From positions 11,885,915-11,949,914 of the forward strand of contig CAIIXF020000001.1 of assembly GCA_903813345.2 (NCBI GenBank): a stretch of 64,000 nucleotides of DNA. Direction: 5' to 3'. Made by a program: the position numbers and the translations under genes. Every line of letters starts with the position of its first letter. Positions within the stretch are counted from its first letter, which is position 1. This DNA comes from Owenia fusiformis (taxonomy: Eukaryota; Annelida; Polychaeta; Sabellida; Oweniidae). The notes beneath the pieces are model-generated. The model was not told where the DNA came from, did no database searches, and saw only the letters and a program-made list of their open reading frames with translations. Of the stretch, positions 57,762 through 64,000 are shown piece after piece.

Positions 57762-59223
57762 ATGGCTGAAGAGCTGACTCATGATGAAAATTTGACCCCG
57801 GAACATCAATTGCTGGGTGATTTATTGAAGGATGCCGGATCTCCATCTATGTGCAACTTGACGTCTCAAACTGAAGGCACATCAACATATCAGTCTTGGT
57901 CACCATTCCTTACCTCTACCCAAACTGGACAGTTTGATTTTGGTCAAGGTACAGAGGCATCAGCTTGGGCAAATTTTCAGCTCCCCGATGAGAGTCCTCT
58001 TAATCTGCCTGGTGCACAATCCAGCAGACTCGGCTCTTATGAGGACTATATCGCATCATTAAGCCAGGCAGATTCTAACTCTGAACATGGCTCGGAAAGT
58101 GGTAACAACTTCTATGGCTTTTACCCTAGCACAATAGATGGCTTGGCATCTGGTATGGAAGCTAGTGCTGCCAATGGAAGGGATTTGTATGCGGAGGCTA
58201 TGCAGCAGTATAACTGCTACAATACTCAATATGATCCGTTTGGGTCTTCGGCTGTACTTCAAGATCTCACTGATGCAACTACTAAAACTCATAGCTCAGC
58301 TGCGAAACCTAAAACATATTCTGATGTTGCCAAAAACGCAGCAACCAAGCAACCAAAGATAGCCAGTGGTGGAGGTACTAAGATACCTGATGGGGGTAGC
58401 AAAGCTGGCACTGGGGCTCCACCAATGATGAGGCCTGCAGCAATTCCCAGGCATTTCATTAAGCAGAAGAAACCACGTGGCTTTTTCTTTCCTAAAGCGA
58501 GACATACATCCATGAGTGAAGATCTACCAATCCCTACTGTGAAACCTGATTCTAAGTATGGACTTGATAGCTTCGATGACTTCCCTGTTACTGGCCCTGC
58601 CAAAGAGAGAGCTAAACTGACTAAGACACAGTCGGCCGAGGAGCTACCCATAAGTCGCAAAGGAAGCACTAGTAGTGTGAGTAGCAGCAGTGGGATAGAA
58701 GATATCATCACCCCAATAGTTAAGCCAACAACCAGTCCTGGGGAGGGAAACCCACAACCCGTATCACGGAAATCCAAACAGAAAGAATCGGCCAGCAAGT
58801 CCAAGCAGCAGCAGCAGCAGCCAAGTAAGGTTTTCTTTGACCCTAGACGTATGTTCCCTGATCAAAGTACGAGAGGGGGATCTAGTAATGGCAAAGAAGA
58901 AAAGCATTCAATCCCAAATAACCAACACTCTAAGGCACCTGAAGATGGCCATATGTTGAATAATGGTAAACTGAACAGCAACTTGATGAAATCCAATGGA
59001 AATGTAAAGAAGAACTCGCAGACATACATTAACAACGACCTCAGAAATAAAACAGACAACAAGAAGCAGACCAACACAGAGAGCAGGGGGTCACCATACA
59101 ATGATAAGCCAGGAACTGGTATGAAGACAACTCACACTACCACTGGGGATGTACACAATAATAACGTACCAAAACCAGAGGCTGTCAAGAAGAAAAAGAA
59201 ACAGAAAGGTCATGATTATATAG
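57762..59223 (+). CDS. Large first coding exon of an unrecognised, mostly disordered protein
   Basis: A strong acceptor (TTTTTTTTGTTCTGTAG) precedes GGATTCACAATACAAAGAAA and the ATG at 57762. The frame runs 487 codons and reaches a consensus donor (ATAG|GTGAGT, 59223/59224), so the stop 30 bases later is probably intronic. The protein opens MAEELTHDENLTPEHQLLGD and is then low in order: Ser/Gly/Asn-rich N-terminal half, a KPKTYSDVAKNAATKQP segment, a basic patch (RHFIKQKKPRGFFFPKARH), Ser-rich runs, five consecutive Gln and a Lys-rich end. No folded domain is visible; conserved domains would be expected in exons beyond the window. A MEIOC-type germline protein is a weak guess only. The exon is more GC-rich than its flanks and shows no decay. 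The following intron exceeds 4.7 kb. Confidence 0.8.
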
Positions 59224-62200
59224 GTGAGTTCAATGTCTACTATTCATTTAACTAAAACTGCAAATTATGAAATCGCAGTGATTTAATGTGGCAGTTAATT
59301 GCATCTCAACTGTGCACAATGTTGTACAAAACACCATTTGAAAATCAATTATGCCAATCTCCCTCTACTTCCCTCTCTAACTCTGCCATTTGCAGCCTAG
59401 CTTCTTATAGGTTTGTAGCAACAAAATCACTGGTTGATTAGCACATTTCTTTACACTTGGTACAAATAAATAGCTAGAGGGTTAACATTTCGAAATAAGG
59501 ATATAGGTACCAGAAAATGTGTTTACGTCAGAGATGTTAATTTAAAAGTCACTTTGTGTTATAAAGCTAAATGTTTGCTTTGGTTATCATTGAACAGTGT
59601 AGCGTACAGCTATTTTTAAACAGCATGGTTGCATTAGTGCATGTATCTTAAATTAATTATAACCCTTTAATCATATATCATATATCAGCTTTGTGATACA
59701 TGTAAATATATCACATTTGTACAATATAGTTTACCGTTTATTCAGTTTACTGTACTAGGAATGCCATGCTGGATATTATTGAATAAATTCTTAACAATCT
59801 GATTGTTACAGTGTTATAATTAAATAAATGGCTCTTGACTTAAAAAGATTTATAAAAGTTAAATTTTAACTATGTATACATGTCATGTACCAGTATGTAG
59901 CTTTAATGTTACAACTCTTCAGTTTAGAAATAATTGTGCTCCCAAACATATCATTTACATAGAGGTTTTCAACAGAACTGGCTTTATTAAATATTATTTT
60001 ATTTGTCACATAATAACTTTAGTTATACAGGCTCACACATATTAAAAACTAGATTTCTCTAAATCTCAAAGTTGTTGATGTAATGTTTTTGAAGTACACC
60101 ACTGCTTCACATTTCAAACATTACATTTGACCCATACAGAAAATTAGTAAAATCTCATCTGTGCATCCAGGTCAGCATCGGGTCGAATTTGAAATAGAAG
60201 GTGATTTTAAAACAGCATTTGGTCAGTTTGAAGCAAGTTGAAAATGACGATTTTTACCCTATTTACTGAAATATTTACTGAAACGTTTATCGAGATTTAG
60301 CTGTAGGAATTTGTAGGGAATGTTTTCAGGATGTTTCACTTTATTCATAGCTCTTCAAACACAGAAACCTTTAATTTGACCTAGATTTAGATGTTTGACC
60401 TTGACCATGATACAAATAATTTCCCAGCAAGTCTACCCCAGGTCCCTGTTATTAGCAGCATAGGGTTAATAGCTGAAACCTAGCTAGTAATATGAGGAAA
60501 GAGACAGAAGAATGAATAAATGATTAATTAAAGTAATATTTTTAAGAGGGCCTCCTCTTGCTAATAAGAGATACATCTATAATATATGTAAAATGTAATG
60601 AATATATATGTATACTGTACAGTAGCTGTAATCAGTTAGTGGTATCCTACCACTGAGAAAATATAATCATTGGTCACAAAATAGTAGGTTAATAATCCAG
60701 TAGCCGACAGCCGAGAGTTGCATTCGCAAATACAAGCTTTGTGTCACAGATTCATTTCATGACAAAAATACCTGCAGTCAATACTGGCTAATGATAATAT
60801 GAACAATTGATTTCTGTCTCTTCTTAAAGCTATGAGAGAATGTAAAGATTAGGAATCCATTTCTTAAACCTTCCATCGGGTCATGTTTATACTGATGTTA
60901 TAAATCTGTACTTCTAATAATAAATTGTTATTTGCATTGCATTTGTATATTTGTTTGAAAGAAAGCCAATACAATTGTGAACTCAGAATGAAACCAAACA
61001 TCCTAATTACATGGCTTTGCCAAATACAAGTATAATCTTGCTGTTGTATCAATGTAAATAGAAGAAGAAATATTAAGATTGTCCCCCAGCATTTAAACTA
61101 TCATATGCTTTCCTATCTAGCTTTGAAATCTCTTTGAGGTCTCATTTCTACTGATTATCCCACCGAACGAAGTTCGAGGAGGATATAGAAAAGCCATCCG
61201 TCCGTCCGTTCGTGTGTCCGGGCAATAACTCAAATACCGGTTGACGGATTTCATTCAATTTTATAGACTTATGCCTTATGGGTGAAGGACCTCTGCTCGA
61301 TAAGGAATTTTCAATATGGCTACTAAATTCAAAATGGCGGCCATTTTTCAGAAAAAATATAATCTTTGTTTACTCAAATACTGGTGGATGGATTTGGTTC
61401 AAATGTTATATGCTGTTGCCCAGGTACAAAGGAGCCTTGCTGAAGAAGACATTTTCAAGATGGCCACCATATTTCAAAATGGCGGCCATTTTTTGTAAAA
61501 AAACGTTATCTTTGATAACTCAAGTACCATAGAATGGATTTGGATCAAATTTTATATGCTGTTGCCTGGGTACAAAGGAGCCTTGCTCAAGAAGACATTT
61601 TCAAGATGGCCACCATATTTCAAAATGCCGGCCATTTTTGTAAAAAAAGTTATCTTTGATAGCTCAAATACCATTGAATGGGTTTGGTTCAAATTTTACA
61701 TGCTGATGTCTAGGGACATTGACCAAAGCTCTGTTCGAGAAGGGATTTTCAAGATGGCAGCTAAATTTCAAAATGGCCGCCATTTTTCATAAAAGAATGT
61801 AACCTTTGATAACTAAAGTACCAGTTGGCGGATTTGGATTAAATGTATATGCTGATGCCTTTGGACAAGAGAGCTCTGCTAAAGGAGAAATCTAAAGATG
61901 ACAGCTGAATTTCAAAATGGCAACCATGTTTCATGAAAACACAATCTTTGATAATTCAAATACCAGTGGATGAATTTGGCTCAAATTTTATATGGCCGCT
62001 GTTTACCAAAACATGTTTTGTTCGGTGGGATTTGCTACTCCGTGGAGTTGCTGTTTTTCTAGTTTTAATATTTTTGCATGTTTAACCATAAAGACTTCTT
62101 TTTGCAAATAAGGTTTTACATTAATCCCATAAATTAAATAATTAAGTGACTTGTGTCAGTTGTCAGTATCATGAAATGGTTTCTTGCCCAACCAAAACAC

Positions 62201-62390
62201 TATTGCCATCTATTTGGCAAAGGCGAATCATCTTTTTTTGAAATTTGCTTCATAAAAAGCAGCCTTACCATCTACCTACCCACTAAACGTAAGCGATTTC
62301 ACATAGAATTTGCTATAAATCACGAGCTACTGCCTAGAACAAGTACTTTCCTGAACCATTTTGAATTGCATATTTTTGGTTTTTCTATGT
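59224..62390. other. Intron sequence after the 57762 exon
   Basis: No further coding exon was recognised on either strand. 60150-60420 resembles the inner minisatellite units seen elsewhere (GTCAGTTTGAAGCAAGTTGA). A Helitron-like element lies at 61158-62062. Confidence 0.5.
61158..62062 (+). mobile_element. Helitron-like element, copy 3
   Basis: Begins TCCCACCGAACGAAGTTCG after A (61157) and ends GTTGCTGTTTTTCTAG before T (62063), with the hairpin ACTCCGTGGAGT just before the end. The body has a CCGT microsatellite, GGGCAATAACTCAAATACCG and four repeats with TTCAAGATGGC and AAAATGGCGGCCATTTT. Non-autonomous. Confidence 0.8.
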
Positions 62391-64000
62391 ACAAAACATT
62401 AAAACACAAGTGTGATAAATTACATTTATTTGTTGTGGCAAGGCAAGGGAATGGAGCAAGTGGCTGATTGGTATATTTATAAAACATTAAAATGAGTGTA
62501 TTAAATTGCAGGTATTTGTTGTGGCAAGGCAAGGGAATGGACCAAGTGGCTGATTGGTATATTTATAAAACATTAAAACGAGTGTATTAAATTGCAGGTA
62601 GTTGTTGTGGCAAGGCAAGGGAATGGAGCAAGTGGCTGATTGGTATATTTATAAAACATTAAAACGAGTGTATTAGATCTAAATTGCAGGTAGTTGTTGT
62701 GGCAAGGCAAGGGAATGGAGCAAGTGGCTGATTGGTATATTTATAAAACATTAAAACGAGTGTATTAAATTGCAGGTATTTGTTGTGGCAAGGCAAGCGA
62801 ATGGAGGAAGTGGCTGATTGGTATATTTATAAAACATTAAAATGAGTGTATTAAATTGCAGTTATTTGTTGTGGCAAGGCAAGGGAATGGAGCAAGTGGC
62901 TGATTGGTATATTTATAAAAACATTAAAACGAGTGTATTAAATTGCAGGTAGTTGTGGCAAGGCAAGGGAATGGAGCAAGTGGCTGATTGGTATATTTAT
63001 AAAACATTAAAACGAGTGTATTAGATCTAAATTGCAGGTAGTTGTTGTGGCAAGGCAAGGGAATGGAGCAAGTGGCTGATTGGTATATTTATAAAACATT
63101 AAAACGAGTGTATTACATTGCAGGTATTTGTTGTGGCAAGGCAAGGGAATGGATCAGGTGGCTGATTGGTATATTTATAAAACATTAAAACGAGTGTATT
63201 AAATTGCAGGTAGTTGTTGTGGCAAGGCAAGAGAATGGAGCAAGTGGCTGATTGGTATATTTATAAAACATTAAAACGAGTGTATTGAATTGCAGGTAGT
63301 TGTTGTGGCAAGGCAAGAGAATGGAGCAAGTGGCTGATTGGTATATTTATAAAACATTAAAATGAGTGTATTGAATTGCAGGTAGTTGTTGTGGCAAGGC
63401 AAGGGAATGGAGCAAGTGGCTGATTGGTATATTTATAAAACATTAAAACGAGTGTATTAGATCTAAATTGCAGGTAGTTGTTGTGGCAAGGCAAGAGAAT
63501 GGAGCAAGTGGCTGATTGGTATATTTATAAAACATTAAAACGAGTGTATTAAATTGCAGGTAGTTGTTGTGGCAAGGCAAGAGAATGGAGCAAGTGGCTG
63601 ATTGGTATATTTATAAAACATTAAAACGAGTGTATTAGATCTAAATTGCAGGTATTTGTTGTGGCAAGGCAAGAGAATGGAGCAAGTGGCTAATTGGTAT
63701 ATTTATAAAACATTAAAATGAGTGTATTGAATTGCAGGTAGTTGTTGTGGCAAGGCAAGAGAATGGAGCAAGTGGCTGATTGGTATATTTATAAAACATT
63801 AAAACAAGTGTATTAAATTGCAGGTAGTTGTTGTGGCAAGGCAAGGGAATGGATCAAGTGGCTGATTGGTATATTTATAAAACATTAAAACGAGTGTATT
63901 AGATCTAAATTGCAGGTAGTTGTTGTGGCAAGGCAAGGGAATGGAGCAAGTGGCTGATTGGTATATTTATAAAACATTAAAACGAGTGTATTAAATTGCA
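62390..64000. repeat. 86-bp minisatellite running off the window
   Basis: At least 18 units containing GTTGTGGCAAGGCAAGGGAA, GTGGCTGATTGGTATATTTA and ATTAAAACGAGTGTATTA. Most are 86 bp; some carry a 6-bp insertion (AGATCT) making 92. Higher-order mixing of variant units is visible. The array continues past base 64000. Confidence 0.97.

Noticed and set aside
58289-58804. 171-codon minus-strand frame with hydrophobic content
   Set aside because: It is the shadow of the real plus-strand exon at 57762-59223.
62153-62467. 104-codon frame before the minisatellite
   Set aside because: Runs into the tandem array, no recognisable domain or splice sites; likely chance in AT-rich DNA.
62390-64000. CRISPR-like appearance of regularly spaced repeats
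   Set aside because: Whole units are repeated with no unique spacers, and the sequence is animal nuclear DNA; it is a minisatellite.

Overview
The window is AT-rich animal nuclear DNA. Genes are split into many short exons with GT-AG introns and the standard code, and introns and intergenic DNA are packed with transposon-derived repeats and minisatellites. The genes are most like those of a bilaterian invertebrate, probably marine; species and phylum cannot be fixed from the sequence alone. I recognise six multi-exon genes. Exon borders below were read by eye from splice sites, reading phase and family knowledge.

Layout. (1) 2068-18369, + strand: PPP1R7/SDS22, the leucine-rich-repeat regulator of protein phosphatase 1; its 5' end lies outside the window. 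(2) 4108-11087, - strand, inside one PPP1R7 intron: a gene for CD20/MS4A-like four-helix membrane modules. Two consecutive modules join in phase, suggesting one 408-residue, eight-helix protein. (3) 20812-32096, - strand: a complete GMP synthase (GMPS) gene of 15 coding exons plus a second version of exon 4. (4) 44751-48498, + strand: an unrecognised 243-residue protein with an RFX/X-box-like motif upstream, possibly ciliary. (5) 49828-53756, - strand: a complete 313-residue 2-oxoglutarate/Fe(II) dioxygenase of the isopenicillin-N-synthase-like group. (6) 57762-59223 onward, + strand: a large first coding exon of an unrecognised, mostly disordered protein that continues past the window. Genes 1/3 and 4/5 converge tail to tail; 3/4 and 5/6 diverge. 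The genes do not form a common pathway.

The repeat fraction includes hAT-type elements with intact 8-bp target duplications, TA-flanked and TTAA-flanked inverted-repeat elements, three Helitron-like elements (A/T flanks, TC start, hairpin, CTAG end), a mariner-like remnant nested in one of them, a non-LTR retrotransposon tail, a 3-kb imperfect palindrome, tRNA-derived SINE-like pieces and several minisatellites.

The strongest leads are: two 98-bp GMPS exons that must be used one at a time to keep frame; fifteen tandem copies of a 3' splice site plus the first 30 coding bases of exon 7 in the dioxygenase gene, where only the nearest extra acceptor stays in frame; the duplicated MS4A-like module inside a host intron; and a transposon whose edge forms part of a splice donor.
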